A DNA stretch of 64,000 nt, from the NCBI RefSeq assembly GCF_016583985.1, contig NZ_NRSD01000014.1:57316-121315 (forward strand), given 5' to 3'. The notes beneath the pieces are model-generated. The model ran no database searches and was not told the origin of the DNA. It saw only the letters and a list, made by a program, of their open reading frames with translations. Position 1 is the stretch's first letter, and every line of letters begins with the position of its first letter. Shown here one piece after another: positions 17,517-28,300 of this stretch. The position numbers and the translations under genes were made by a program. Origin of the DNA: Thiocapsa imhoffii. GTDB taxonomy: Bacteria > Pseudomonadota > Gammaproteobacteria > Chromatiales > Chromatiaceae.

Positions 17517-20500
17517 ATGGTTGCTCCACGGCGAGCGCAACCGATGCGCAGGTCGGATGCGTCCCTGAAGGGTGCGCAGGTCGGATATCGTATCTGGTTT
17601 CTCATCCTGCTCCTGATCCTGTTCGTCCCGCCAGGAGTCGCCGAGGGCCCCCGCATCCTGTCACTCCTGCTCGACGAGGGCCTTGCGCCACCGTCACAGA
17701 CCATTCGCCAAGCAGACCTGACGCGGATGTCGGATGCGGCGGACGCGGCACTGTCCGCGGCGCGGCGGGTCCGGCTGGGGCGCTTAAATCCTGCCGCGCT
17801 TGCCCCTGATGCCCTGCGCGAGGGCGATGTACTCTACCTTGGGCTGTTCGATGACCTGCATCTGTGGGCGCGTATCGACCACGTCTCCGTCGATGCCAAT
17901 GGGGTCTTGACCGTTCGCGGCCGCTTCGATGACAGCCCGCACGGCGTCCTGATCGTATCGATTCAAGACGAACGGGTGCTGGCGAGTATTGAACTTCCGG
18001 AACAGGATCGTGAGGTCCTGATCGCTGATCTCGGTGCTGGCATCGGTCACGTCATTCAGGAGATCGACCCAGCGCGCAAGGATGTGCTCGAAGGCCCCAC
18101 GGATCTGCTGCGCCCCGATGCGCTGGTGGCGCCACCATCTCCGGACGCATCCTCTTCGGACGGTCAGCTGGGGATGGCCCCGCAGGCGCGGTCCGCGGCC
18201 ACACCCGTTGCAACGCCCGCCCTGATCGACCTCATGGTCGTCTACACCCCGGCGGCGCGCGACTGGGCGCGGAGTGCGGCGAGCGGCATCGATCAGGTCA
18301 TCAATCAGGCGCTAGCCCGTGCCCAATTGGCCCTCGACAATAGCGAGATCCCGATTCAAGTTCGGTTGGTTCATGCGGCCCTCGTCGATTATGTGGAGAG
18401 TGGCGACGGATACCTGGATCTGTATCGCCTGACCTACCACCAAGGCTATGACCCGCATCGTTTGGAAGGGGAGCCACGCGATCTCGAGGAGGTCCACGCA
18501 TGGCGTGATGCCTATGGTGCCGACCTGGTCGTTCTGCTCGCGGACGTTGAGGATGTGGGTGGTCTCGGCTGGTTGCTGACCGAGGTGGGTGGACGACCCG
18601 AATTGGCCTTCGCGCTCACGCGAGTCCGTCAGGCACACAACACCTACACCATGATCCATGAGATCGGCCACGTTTTGGGGGCGCATCATCACAAGGAGCA
18701 ACTGATCGAGCCCGGACCTGGACTCTTTCCTTATTCGGCGGGCTGGCGTTGGATCGGGGAGGATGCTGGTCGCTACGCCTCGGTCATGACCTACGGGAGC
18801 GGGACCTTTTTCGCGGATGGCCGCACCCACACGCGCGTGCCTTACTTCTCGACCCCACGGTTGCGCCATGCGGGCGTTGCCGTCGGCGACCCTCTCGACG
18901 GTGACAATGCGAGAACCTTGACTGAGGTCAGGGACACCGTGATGCAGTATCGCCCGATGGTGGTTTGTAGCTCGACGAATGGGATGATCGAGGTAGGCCA
19001 AACGCTGGAGGAGACATTGGCGATCACCGATTGTGAGTCGCCCTTGAAAAGGGGGCATTGGTTCGATCGATTCGACTTCACGGCTACCGCGGGAGAGAGC
19101 TATCGGCTCACACTGGCGTCGCACCATTTCGAGCCTGAACTCCTGCTCCTCGACCCGCAGGGCCAGTTGTTGCTCGAGGGTGACGCAGGTCCAGGCGAGT
19201 CCAGGATGCGCTACCGGGCGCTGGAGACGGTGCGCCACACCATCATTGCCACATCCCGAGCACCCCGACAGATCGGTCCCTACCAGCTCTCGCTCGTCCG
19301 CGAACCAGACCCCATCCTGCCCAGCGCCCCCTCGGACCTGACCGCCGTGGTCAACTCGGACTCCAAGATCACCATCGCCTGGCGTCTGAACTGTCAACAC
19401 CTCTCTGGTGTGGCGATTGAGCGCAGGAGCACGCCGGCTGAGCCTTGGAGCGAGATGGTCCGACTGCAGTCACCGGTTTCGCGGTACGAGAATAGCGGGC
19501 TCGCGCCCGCCACGACCTACTTCTATCGGGTCCGTGCGTTCAATGCGGCGGGCTCATCGGCGTATTCAAACGAAGTGAGTGCGACGACCCTGGCTCGTCC
19601 AACCGTTCCCGCGGCACCATCCGAATTGATCGCAACGGCCATCACGCCGTGGCGCATCGATTTACAGTGGCGTGATCAGAGTTCCGATGAGAGTGGTTTC
19701 CGGATCGAACGGCGCACCTTGTCGGGCCGTTGGTCTGAGATCGGGCGTCTCGGAGTGGATGAAACCACGTTCTCGGATCGCGGGTTGCAAGCCGCGACCA
19801 GCTATCAGTATCGCGTGCGTGCCTACAATGCAGTGGGACCATCCGCTTATTCGAACGAGGCGGTGGCAACGACCGCGCCACGCCCAACGGCTCCTGTCGC
19901 CCCCTCGGAACTCGTGGCGACGTTGATTGCACCAACTGAGGTGGCCTTGAGATGGCGTGATCAGAGCCTGGATGAAACCGAGTTCCAGATCGAGCGCCGA
20001 GCCGACGGTGGCAACTGGGCGCGGATCAGGACAGTGGGCGCGAATCTGGTCGAGTACCTGGATACTGGTTTGCAACGTTCGACGCGCTATGAGTATCGGG
20101 TGTTCGCCGCCAACGCCGTTGGACGGTCGGATCCGTCCAATGTCGCGCTGATCACAACCCAGTCCGAAACGACGCAAATCGTGTCTTCGGTGCTCCCCTA
20201 TGCGCGCGCGGTTGCGGTGGGCGAGCATGCGACCGGGTTCGCCAGTCTCATCAATACCGGTCGCACGACCGCTCAGGGGTGCCGCATCGCACTCCCCGCG
20301 GGATTCCCCGCGACCTTGACCTATCAGACGACCGATGCGACGAATCAATTGACGGGCCTTGGTAACCAACCGGCGGATATCGCACCGGGGGCAACGCAGT
20401 CATTTGTTTTTGGCCTCAGGCCGCAACGTGCCTTTGTGGCAACCGAGATTCCCTTGTCGTTTGTCTGCGAGAATGCCGCGCCCGCGGCGTCTCAGGTGGG

Positions 20501-20921
20501 TCTCAATACCTTTATCCTGTCGGCGCAGGTGACGAAGCCTTCGGACTTGATCGCGATCGGCGTGACCCCGAGTGGTGATGGCGTTGTTCGACTGGCAAGC
20601 GGATCCGGCACCGGCTTCATGGCCGCCGCGGCGATTAACATTGGCGCCGGCGCTCAGGTGAACGTCAGTGTTGATGATGGTGGGCGTGCGTTACCTGTGG
20701 AGCTGTCGGTTTGCGAGACGACCGCCGAGGGCATCCAACTCACCTGCGCGAGCCGTCTCTCGCGGTATGTGCCGGCGAACCGAACCGTCTTTTACGCGGT
20801 CTTTGTTACCGGCACAGGTCAACCGATCCCGTTCGATCCAGCGCGTCATCGCTTGTTTCTTCGCTTCAGTGCCCAGGGTACGACGGTGGGCGCGACCAGC
20901 GTCGCGGTCACTGGCCCCTAG
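17517..20921 (+). CDS. Secreted metzincin metalloprotease with fibronectin type III repeats
   Basis: A 1134-residue exported protein. After a hydrophilic start comes a signal helix (YRIWFLILLLILFVPPGVAE), a propeptide-like region, and a reprolysin-like zinc protease domain (about residues 235-500) with HEIGHVLGAHH (H381, E382, H385, H391) and the Met-turn SVMTYG (M424). A beta-rich pre-peptidase-like segment follows (TATAGESYRLTLASHHFEPELL). Three fibronectin III domains begin near residues 601, 697 and 791 (APSDL or APSEL starts), spaced about 95 residues. The C-terminal 230 residues are a beta-rich domain I do not recognise. Predicted role is extracellular or surface proteolysis. An alternative start at M10 is possible. 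Confidence 0.9.
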   Translation: MVAPRRAQPMRRSDASLKGAQVGYRIWFLILLLILFVPPGVAEGPRILSLLLDEGLAPPSQTIRQADLTRMSDAADAALSAARRVRLGRLNPAALAPDALREGDVLYLGLFDDLHLWARIDHVSVDANGVLTVRGRFDDSPHGVLIVSIQDERVLASIELPEQDREVLIADLGAGIGHVIQEIDPARKDVLEGPTDLLRPDALVAPPSPDASSSDGQLGMAPQARSAATPVATPALIDLMVVYTPAARDWARSAASGIDQVINQALARAQLALDNSEIPIQVRLVHAALVDYVESGDGYLDLYRLTYHQGYDPHRLEGEPRDLEEVHAWRDAYGADLVVLLADVEDVGGLGWLLTEVGGRPELAFALTRVRQAHNTYTMIHEIGHVLGAHHHKEQLIEPGPGLFPYSAGWRWIGEDAGRYASVMTYGSGTFFADGRTHTRVPYFSTPRLRHAGVAVGDPLDGDNARTLTEVRDTVMQYRPMVVCSSTNGMIEVGQTLEETLAITDCESPLKRGHWFDRFDFTATAGESYRLTLASHHFEPELLLLDPQGQLLLEGDAGPGESRMRYRALETVRHTIIATSRAPRQIGPYQLSLVREPDPILPSAPSDLTAVVNSDSKITIAWRLNCQHLSGVAIERRSTPAEPWSEMVRLQSPVSRYENSGLAPATTYFYRVRAFNAAGSSAYSNEVSATTLARPTVPAAPSELIATAITPWRIDLQWRDQSSDESGFRIERRTLSGRWSEIGRLGVDETTFSDRGLQAATSYQYRVRAYNAVGPSAYSNEAVATTAPRPTAPVAPSELVATLIAPTEVALRWRDQSLDETEFQIERRADGGNWARIRTVGANLVEYLDTGLQRSTRYEYRVFAANAVGRSDPSNVALITTQSETTQIVSSVLPYARAVAVGEHATGFASLINTGRTTAQGCRIALPAGFPATLTYQTTDATNQLTGLGNQPADIAPGATQSFVFGLRPQRAFVATEIPLSFVCENAAPAASQVGLNTFILSAQVTKPSDLIAIGVTPSGDGVVRLASGSGTGFMAAAAINIGAGAQVNVSVDDGGRALPVELSVCETTAEGIQLTCASRLSRYVPANRTVFYAVFVTGTGQPIPFDPARHRLFLRFSAQGTTVGATSVAVTGP
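19606..20170 (+). repeat. Internal duplication coding for fibronectin III domains 2 and 3
   Basis: Two units of about 285 bases encode consecutive FN3 domains with shared phrases such as WRDQSxDExxFxIERR and RYEYRV/SYQYRV. Domain 1 (from about 19321) is more divergent. The shared wording at DNA level (GGCGTGATCAGAG in both) suggests a fairly recent duplication. Confidence 0.75.
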
Positions 20922-21027
20922 TCGCAGCCCCGGCCTTACATCGATATGCCTGCCGGTCGCGCCGCCGTGATGGTGAGGCCGCGCGATGAAGCGTTTGAGT
21001 GATGGTGAGACGGTGTGACGCGATCAT

Positions 21028-21282
21028 TCAACCGCCGGTCACGGGCGGAAAGATTGCAATCTCATCGCCGTCCTTGAGCGGCGTGTCCAGGCGGGCGATC
21101 GCTTGATTCACGGCCATGAGCAGGACGGTGTCGGCCGATAAGGCGGTGGCCCAAGGCTCCCCCCGGTCACGCAGCAGAGTCAAGAGGTCGGCAACACGCC
21201 CGACCCCGGGGGGCAGTTCGAGTTGCTCCTCTGAACGTCCTAACTGTTCCCTGACACGCGCGAAATAGAGAATGTCAATCAT
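21028..21282 (-). CDS. moaD: Molybdopterin synthase sulfur carrier subunit
   Basis: MoaD is a ubiquitin-like protein whose C-terminal glycine thiocarboxylate donates sulfur to make the molybdopterin dithiolene. The 84-residue product starts MIDILYFARVREQLG and ends IAIFPPVTGG, the required Gly-Gly terminus after the family phrase. A GGACG-type ribosome site lies just upstream. It is downstream of moaB and moeA on the same strand, separated from moeA by 154 bases. The large synthase subunit MoaE is not present in the window. Confidence 0.94.
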   Translation of the reverse strand: MIDILYFARVREQLGRSEEQLELPPGVGRVADLLTLLRDRGEPWATALSADTVLLMAVNQAIARLDTPLKDGDEIAIFPPVTGG

Positions 21283-21297
21283 GTTTCGTCCTGTTGT

Positions 21298-21417
21298 TCA
21301 GGTATGCGAACCGGGGTGATGACGTCGATTCTCAATCAACTCGATCCGGATCCAATCGCGTTTGGGAGCCACTGGGTGTGCGCCACCCTGCTGCGGATCC
21401 TCGTAAAGATCGAGCAC
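21298..21417 (-). CDS. Possible 39-residue ORF between moeA and moaD
   Basis: In the gap between moeA and moaD the reverse strand reads, from a GTG at 21417, LDLYEDPQQGGAHPVAPKRD and continues WIRIELIENRRHHPGSHT. The composition (D, E, Y, I, few Arg runs) is more protein-like than usual for out-of-frame DNA here. The frame is also open upstream into moeA. There is no clear ribosome site and I know no family, so it may be chance. Confidence 0.2.
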   Translation of the reverse strand: MLDLYEDPQQGGAHPVAPKRDWIRIELIENRRHHPGSHT

Positions 21418-21436
21418 ATGGGCACGGAGTGGGCGA

Positions 21437-22747
21437 TCACGACAAGAGTCCTGAAAATGGCATGAAATCGACGAGATCACCCTTGTTGATGACACGTTCG
21501 GCCGGGATCTCAACCAAACCCTCAGCCCAAGCGACCGATGAGAGGACGGCGGACGAGCGGCTGGGAAACACCGTCAGCTCTGGAAGGCCATCGGAGCCTT
21601 GCTGGAGCCGGGCGCGATGGAATTCCGCGCGCGGGCCTGGGCGTAGCCAGTCAAAGCCCGCGCGGAGGGGGTAAGCGACGGGACTCACGTCGCCTCGCAT
21701 CCCTTGACAGCGCCGAATCGCAGGGATCGCGAACAGACAAAAGGTGGCGAAGAGTGAGACGGGATTCCCCGGCGTTCCAATGAACGGGGTCTCGCCAATG
21801 TGGCCAAAGATCAGGGGTTTGCCCGGCCGCATCGCGATGCGCCACAGGGTCATTCGGCCCATGCGCTCAAGTGCCGCCTTGATGTAATCCGCCTCGCCAA
21901 CGGAGGCCCCTCCGCTGGCGATGACGAGGTCGCTGGCGTGCGCGCCCTGCAGCAGCGCCTGTTCGGTCGCCGCTTGGGTATCCGCGACGATCCCCAGATC
22001 CACTACCGCACAGCCGAGACGCTCCAGGAGGGCGGTTAGGAGAAACCGATTCGAGTTGTAGATTTGTCCAGGCCCCAGTGGCTGGCCCGGCATCACCAGT
22101 TCGTCGCCGCTAGCAAGGATCGCGACGCGTAACCGCCGATAGACGCTCAGCTGTTCGACCCCGACCGAGGCAGCCAGTCCCAGGTGTGCTGGTGTCAGCC
22201 GGGTCCCGGAGGCGATCACCTCGCTGCCACAACGAATGTCCTCGCCAATACGCCGAATGTTGGCGCCAGCCGTGCAATCCAGTGGCAGTTCGACCCAGTC
22301 TTGCGAGCGTTGGCAGACTTCCTGGATCACCACCGTGTCCGCACCCTCTGGGATGGGCGCGCCGGTGAAGATGCGCGCGGCTGTTCCGGGTTCGAGAGGG
22401 TGTCCACTCGTCCCGGCGGGGATGCGTTGGGTGACACGCAAACGTCCGCCCGCTGGGAGTAGATCGGCGTGCCGAATGGCATAGCCATCCATCGCACTGT
22501 TGTCCCAAGCTGGAACATCGAGCGCACCCTGCAGCGTCTCGGCAAGGATGCGATCGAGCGCGGCTGCGATCCCGATAGACTCGACCTCGGTGACCGGGAC
22601 GACGCCCGCGAGAACGCGCTCGCGGGCCTCCGCGACACCGAGGATGGCCGACGTCACAGCGCCTGCCTCCCGGGTCTCACAGTCCGCGCTGGGCGCTGCC
22701 GATGGGCGCATGGCGTTGGTGTCCTGATGGGTGTTGGGCGCCGTCAT
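21437..22747 (-). CDS. moeA: Molybdopterin molybdenumtransferase
   Basis: MoeA inserts molybdate into adenylylated molybdopterin to complete Mo cofactor. The 436-residue product carries the family motifs PAWDNSAMDGYAIR, ARIFTGAPIPEGADTVVIQE, ILASGDELVMPGQPLGPGQIYNSN, ASGGASVGEADYIK, RPGKPLIFG and GTPGNPVSLF. About 45 residues of low-complexity sequence precede the conserved start (ARERVLAG). The ATG at 22747 overlaps the moaB stop by 4 bases, which argues for coupling and for this start. Confidence 0.96.
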   Translation of the reverse strand: MTAPNTHQDTNAMRPSAAPSADCETREAGAVTSAILGVAEARERVLAGVVPVTEVESIGIAAALDRILAETLQGALDVPAWDNSAMDGYAIRHADLLPAGGRLRVTQRIPAGTSGHPLEPGTAARIFTGAPIPEGADTVVIQEVCQRSQDWVELPLDCTAGANIRRIGEDIRCGSEVIASGTRLTPAHLGLAASVGVEQLSVYRRLRVAILASGDELVMPGQPLGPGQIYNSNRFLLTALLERLGCAVVDLGIVADTQAATEQALLQGAHASDLVIASGGASVGEADYIKAALERMGRMTLWRIAMRPGKPLIFGHIGETPFIGTPGNPVSLFATFCLFAIPAIRRCQGMRGDVSPVAYPLRAGFDWLRPGPRAEFHRARLQQGSDGLPELTVFPSRSSAVLSSVAWAEGLVEIPAERVINKGDLVDFMPFSGLLS

Positions 22748-23274
22748 CGCTCGTGGAGCCGCGGCAGGAGTTGCGCGAAATTGCAGGGCCGGGTGCGGCG
22801 GTCAAGTTGGGCCTGCAGGATGCGATCCCAGGCGGTGCGACAGGCACCGCTGGAGCCGGGTAGACAGAAGATGAAGGTGCCATTGGCGAGTCCCGCGAGT
22901 GCTCGGGATTGCAATGTCGAGGTGCCGATCTCTTCGAACGACAGCGTCCGGAAGAGTTCGCCGAATCCGTCCAGGGTCTGATCCAACAAGGGCATGATGG
23001 CCTCGGGTGTGCGATCGCGTCCGGTCACGCCGGTTCCCCCCGTACTCAGGATGACATGGATCGAGGGATCCGCGATCCAATCCGAGAACACCGCGCGCAA
23101 CAGATAACGATCGTCCGGGACGATCCGTTTGGCCGCAAGCCGGTGCCCGGCCGCTTGGATGCGCTCGCTCAGCAGGTTGCCCGATGCGTCAGTTGTCTCG
23201 GTGCGGCTATCCGAGACGGTCAGCACCGCGATGGTTAACGGTTGGAAGTCCAATTCGTCGCCCTGATCACTCAT
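22744..23274 (-). CDS. moaB: Molybdenum cofactor biosynthesis protein MoaB/MogA type
   Basis: A molybdopterin adenylyltransferase-fold protein that adenylylates molybdopterin before MoeA acts. The 176 residues include [19 protein letters not shown], the signature [18 protein letters not shown], and the C-terminal [14 protein letters not shown]. This is the MoaB subgroup by length and wording. It is the first gene of a reverse-strand moaB-moeA-moaD group and is divergent from msrP, a Mo-cofactor enzyme, with 236 bases between starts. Confidence 0.95.
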   Translation of the reverse strand: MSDQGDELDFQPLTIAVLTVSDSRTETTDASGNLLSERIQAAGHRLAAKRIVPDDRYLLRAVFSDWIADPSIHVILSTGGTGVTGRDRTPEAIMPLLDQTLDGFGELFRTLSFEEIGTSTLQSRALAGLANGTFIFCLPGSSGACRTAWDRILQAQLDRRTRPCNFAQLLPRLHER

Positions 23275-23510
23275 AGTCAGTCACTCGTTTAGACAGTGTG
23301 GAACAGATGGTCGACAAGGTGCTCTCCGTGTTAGTGATGTTCGGGTTCATGCCAGGAATGGAACCCTCCGAGCCTGTTAGCTGTCTTGTTTGAGTCCTGC
23401 GATGGGTCCCATGACCGCGTTGTCGCTTCCCTCTTGGTCTCAGTCACCGAAAGGGTTATTCACTCGCGGATTGGATCGTTCCAAGCCGCTTCGCCTCGAT
23501 CGGAGAAGAG

Positions 23511-24473
23511 ATGCTGATCAAGAAACCTCACGAGATCCCACCATCGGAGATCACCCCGCGGCACATCTGGGAACGCCGTCGCGATTTTCTGAAGGTGTCG
23601 GCAGCGGGGCTCGGTCTGGCTGCGACCGCCGCCTTCACGGGCACCGGACTCGCGCGCGCGAGCGCCACGGGTATAATCGAGCACATTCAACCCAGCCCCT
23701 ACAGCACGGATGAGCCCCTGACCAGCCTTGAGGATATCACCAGTTACAATAACTTCTATGAACTGGGTACCGACAAGAGCGATCCGAAGGCGAATGCGAA
23801 ATTCCTAAGACCGCGCCCGTGGACGCTCAAAGTGGATGGCGAGTGTGCCGCACCTGGGGAGATCGGCGTTGAGGACATCCTCGCTCTTTACACCCAGGAG
23901 GAGCGCATCTATCGGTTACGCTGTGTCGAGGCCTGGGCGATGGTGGTGCCCTGGGTCGGGTTCCCACTCGGCGATCTGCTGAAGCGGTTTGAACCCACGG
24001 CGAATGCGAAATATGTCGCGTTCGAGACGCTGTTCGACCCCGAACAGATGCCAGGACAACGGCGCAAGGTCCTCGAATGGCCTTATCGCGAAGGATTACG
24101 CATGGATGAAGCCATGCATCCCTTAACGATCCTCTCGACCGGGCTCTACGGCGAACTCCTACCGAATCAAAATGGGGCGCCGCTGCGACTCGTCGTGCCC
24201 TGGAAGTACGGGTTCAAAAGCATCAAATCCATCGTCCGCATCAGCTTCACCGAAACCGAGCCGCACGCGACCTGGAACCGGATGCAGCCCAACGAGTATG
24301 GCTTCTATGCCAACGTTAACCCAGAGGTGAATCATCCGCGCTGGAGTCAACGCAGCCATCGGATGATCGGAGACGGTTGGCTGGCGAAAAAACATCCCAC
24401 CCTACTGTTCAACGGTTATGCCGATCAGGTGGCTCACCTCTACGCGGGAATGGATCTGAACCGTTTTTTCTGA
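23511..24473 (+). CDS. msrP: Protein-methionine-sulfoxide reductase catalytic subunit MsrP
   Basis: A periplasmic molybdopterin enzyme that repairs oxidised methionines in envelope proteins with electrons from MsrQ. The 320-residue product has a Tat signal ([21 protein letters not shown]), then the sulfite-oxidase-fold domain with the Mo-ligand Cys138 in [20 protein letters not shown], and later [20 protein letters not shown] and the C-terminal [11 protein letters not shown]. The ribosome site GGAGAAGAG directly precedes the ATG. It is followed by msrQ and faces the moaB-moeA-moaD genes, which supply its cofactor. Confidence 0.97.
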   Translation: MLIKKPHEIPPSEITPRHIWERRRDFLKVSAAGLGLAATAAFTGTGLARASATGIIEHIQPSPYSTDEPLTSLEDITSYNNFYELGTDKSDPKANAKFLRPRPWTLKVDGECAAPGEIGVEDILALYTQEERIYRLRCVEAWAMVVPWVGFPLGDLLKRFEPTANAKYVAFETLFDPEQMPGQRRKVLEWPYREGLRMDEAMHPLTILSTGLYGELLPNQNGAPLRLVVPWKYGFKSIKSIVRISFTETEPHATWNRMQPNEYGFYANVNPEVNHPRWSQRSHRMIGDGWLAKKHPTLLFNGYADQVAHLYAGMDLNRFF

Positions 24474-24543
24474 TGCGTGTGCGCTACTCCGACACTGTTG
24501 TCTGCGATCAGGACGGACCAGCGACCCTCCGGTGGCTTGGGCG

Positions 24544-25173
24544 ATGAGCTCAGGTCAGGATCGGACACGGCTGCTCAAGCCCCTCCTGTTCGCGCTCTGC
24601 CTGCTGCCGCTCCTGCTGCTCGTCGGGCGCGGCATCATTGGCTCACTCGGCCCGAACCCGGTCGAGGTTCTGACCCATGAAACCGGCAACTGGGCACTGC
24701 GTCTGCTGTTGCTGACGCTGGCCGTGACACCGGTGCGACGACTCACCGGACAGGTCCTGATCCTCCGGTTTCGGCGGATGCTTGGGTTATTCGCCTTCTT
24801 CTACGCGGCGCTACACCTGCTGATCTACCTGTGGCTGGATCAGTTCTGGGGCTGGTCCGAAATCGCCGAAGACGTGCTGCGCCGTCCCTACATTTTGGTG
24901 GGCTGGCTGGCGTTCGTGCTGATGATGCCCCTTGCGATCACCTCGACTCAGTCCTGGATGCGTCGCCTCGGGCGCCGCTGGAAACAACTCCATCGGATCG
25001 TCTATGCCATCGCCATCCTGGCTGTCCTGCACGTTCTCTGGCTCGTGAAGGCTGATCTGATGGAACCGGCGATCTATGCCCTCATCCTGGCGCTTCTGCT
25101 CGCGATGCGTGTGCCCTGGGCATGGCTTTCGATGCGCATGCGTCGTTTAGGATCGGTGGCCCGAGAACGCTGA
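24544..25173 (+). CDS. msrQ: Haem-binding membrane subunit MsrQ
   Basis: MsrQ is the inner-membrane b-haem protein that passes electrons to MsrP. The 209-residue product has about six helices: FALCLLPLLLLVGRGIIG, LRLLLLTLAVTPVRRL, FAFFYAALHLLIYLW, YILVGWLAFVLMMPLAITS and others. Likely haem-ligand histidines are in AALHLLIY, KQLHRIVYA and AVLHVLWLV. I use the ATG at 24544 because the length before the first helix matches E. coli MsrQ; a GTG at 24532 adds four residues. It is 70 bases downstream of msrP. Confidence 0.95.
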   Translation: MSSGQDRTRLLKPLLFALCLLPLLLLVGRGIIGSLGPNPVEVLTHETGNWALRLLLLTLAVTPVRRLTGQVLILRFRRMLGLFAFFYAALHLLIYLWLDQFWGWSEIAEDVLRRPYILVGWLAFVLMMPLAITSTQSWMRRLGRRWKQLHRIVYAIAILAVLHVLWLVKADLMEPAIYALILALLLAMRVPWAWLSMRMRRLGSVARER

Positions 25174-25331
25174 TCGAAAGGCTCGCGAACCTGTCATACG
25201 ACTGAGCACAGAGCCTCTCGCGGGGTCTGGGGCGGGTTCTCGAAGGGCCTTCGCCCCCAGTGTCAGGATAGGTGTCGCCCGCCATCGCGAGGAATCGACT
25301 AGCCATCACGGCTGGGCGCGACTCCGGCTGG

Positions 25332-28300
25332 TCAGATGGTTGCGGCTGGGGGCTGTTCGTTTGCCTGCTCGCGGGTGCGGTGTCTGGCTTGGTTCGGCGA
25401 GAGCAGCATATAAAAGGCCGGCACGATGAATAAGGTGAAGAGTGTCCCGATCCCGAGGCCGGTCACGATCACGAGACCGATATCGAAACGGCTGACGGCA
25501 CCGGGTCCGCTGGCATTGAGCAGTGGGATCATGGCCACCAGCATGGCAACCGTGGTCATGAAGATCGGTCTCAACCGTACCTCTGCCGCCTGCTCGACCG
25601 CTTCTCGTTTCGACAGTCCCTCGCGCTCGCGCAGTTTGTTCGAGAACTCGACGATCAGGATGCCGTTCTTTGCGATCAACCCGATCAGGGTGATCAAGCC
25701 AACCTGGGTGTAGATGTTGACGCTCGCGAATCCAAGGAAGAGAAAGGCCATGGCCCCGGCAATGGTGAGAGGGACCGACATGAGGATGACAAAGGGGTCG
25801 CGCCAACTCTCGAATTGGGCGGCGAGGACCAAATAAATGATCAGCAGCGAGAGGAAAAAGGTGACCTCGAGCGCGGCCCCCTCGGATTTGAACTGACGCG
25901 ACTCACCCTTGTAGTCCCAACGGACTCCACGTGGAAAGAGCGCCGAGGCTTCCTGTTCGAGGTAGGCGAGCGCACTGCCCAACGGCACCCCGGGGGTCAT
26001 GACGCCGGATAAGGCGATGGCATTGAGTTGCTGGAACTGGACCCGCTTGGAGGGCTCGACCTCATGGCGCACGTCGATCAAGGCGGACAGCGGGATCAAC
26101 TCGCCGGCCGCGTTGTGCACGAAGAAATCCTTGAGGGCACCTAAGTCGTTGCGAAATTGTTGCGCGACCTGTGGAATCACCTGATAACTGCGGCCTTCAA
26201 GGCTGAACCAGTTCACATAGTCCTCGTTCAGCATCACCGACAGGCTGCGTCCGAGATCGACCATGCTGATTCCAAGATCGCCCGCGAGATCACGGTTGAC
26301 CTCTAGCACGGTGCGCGGTCGCTCGAATTTGATATCTTTAGAGAGGAACATGAACAGACCACTGGCCATGGCGGTATCGAGCAGTTGATCAGCCAGCGCG
26401 TCGATCTCGGCAAAGGAGCGGTCGGTGAGGATGACAAACTCGATGGGGATCCCGTTGCCTGGCGTCGGGAGACTCGGCCGCGGAAAGACGACTGTTTGCA
26501 TGCCGGCGATCTCACCGAGCATCCCCTGGAGTTGAGGCTGGATCTCGGTTTGACCGCGTTCTCGCTCCGACGAAGGGGTCATCTTAAAGCCGCCGAAGGT
26601 CATGCTCTGATCCCCCCCCATCCCCGCGATGATGAAGCTCTCCTGATATTCTGGGAAGGACTCGAAGATCGGCAGCATCTCATCAATGTTGCTCAAATTC
26701 AGATCGACGGTCGCGGTTTGTGGCGCCGTCCCCATGAAAAACAGGATGCTTTGGTCTTCCGTGGGGGCGAGCTCCTTCTTGGTCATGTCGTACATGACAT
26801 AGATGGCCGCGAGCACGACGACCGCGATCAAGAGTGCGATTCCAGGATATTCCAACCAGCGGTGGAGCCATCCTCGATAACCCTTCGCAAGACGGTTAAA
26901 GGCGTGTTCGACTCCACGCTCGAAGCGGCTTTGTGCCGAGCCCACACGCAGGATCCGTCCGGCCAGCATGGGCGAGAGGGTCAAGGCAACAATGCCTGAA
27001 ACCACAACGGCGCCAGCGAGGGTGAAGGCGAACTCGGTAAAGAGCGCGCCAACAAGCCCGCCCATGAAACCGATTGGGACATAGACCGCAACCAAGGTGG
27101 TGGTCATGGCAATGATGGGCATGGCGAGTTCCCGCGCCCCATCAAGCGCTGCTTGAATACCACTCTTGCCCATTTCCAGATGGCGATGCACGTTCTCTAC
27201 AACGATGATGGCGTCATCCACGACGAGACCGATGGCGAGCACCATGGCAAGCAAGGTCAAGAGGTTGATGGAGAAACCCATGGCGAGCATGATGAAGCCG
27301 GCGCCCACGATGGAGAGCGGCACAGCAACCGATGGGATGACGGCGGCACGCAACGAGCCGAGTGACAGGAAGATCACGAACAGCACGATCAACACCGCCT
27401 CGGCGAGCGTCGTGAAGACCTCTTTGATCGATTCCTCGATGAACTCGCTGGCGTCATAGGGCACCGCGGCCTGGAGTCCTTCCGGGAACTGGGTGGCGAG
27501 CTCGGGCATGAGCGTCTGAACCCGTGCCGCGACCTCGAGCGGATTGGCGCCCGGCGAGGGTTCGATCCCGATAAAGATCGCCGGGGTGCCCTTGTAGAGG
27601 GTACTGGAGTCGGAGGTTCTAGCGCCCATCTCGATTTCGGCGATGTCATCGAGGCGAATCAGCACGTCGCCATCGGTGCGAATGACGAGTCGCTGGAAAT
27701 CCTCGACGCGACTGACGTCGGTCGTCACGGACAGATCGATCTGGACCCGTTCACCGCGTAACCGGCCGATGCCGGCAAGATAGTTGTTCGCCGCGAGCAC
27801 CTGCGCGACATCATCCCCGCTGATCCCAAGCGAGGCCATCCGTTCAGGATCGAGCCAGACGCGCATCGCAAAGGTTTGATCGCCGAAGATCTCGGCCTTG
27901 GCAACCCCCTCTAGGGCTTGGAGTTGGGGTTGGACGACGCGCAGAAGATAGTCCGTGATCTGGGGTAAGGTCATCACCTTGCTGTAGAAGGCCAGGTACA
28001 TCAGCGCGGTCGAATCACCGGTCGTGGAGTCGATCACCGGGTTCTGTGCCGCCTCGGGGAGCACATTGAGTCGGCTGGCGACCTTGGCCTGGATCTCGGC
28101 GACCGCCGCGTTGGGGTCATGGTTGAGACGCATGTTGGCCTCGATGACCGACAGTCCCGCGGTACTGGTCCCGATCAGATAGTCGATCCCATTGGCTTCG
28201 GCGATGGCCTGCTGGAGCGGCGTGGTGATGAAGCCCTGGACCAGGTCGCTGCTGGCACCCGGATAGGCGGTCGTGATGGTGACCACGGTATTTTGCGTCG

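Noticed and set aside
18312..19400. Reverse frame of 362 codons opposite the metalloprotease
   Set aside because: The protease strand carries HEIGHVLGAHH, the Met-turn and FN3 domains; the reverse frame lacks coding features.
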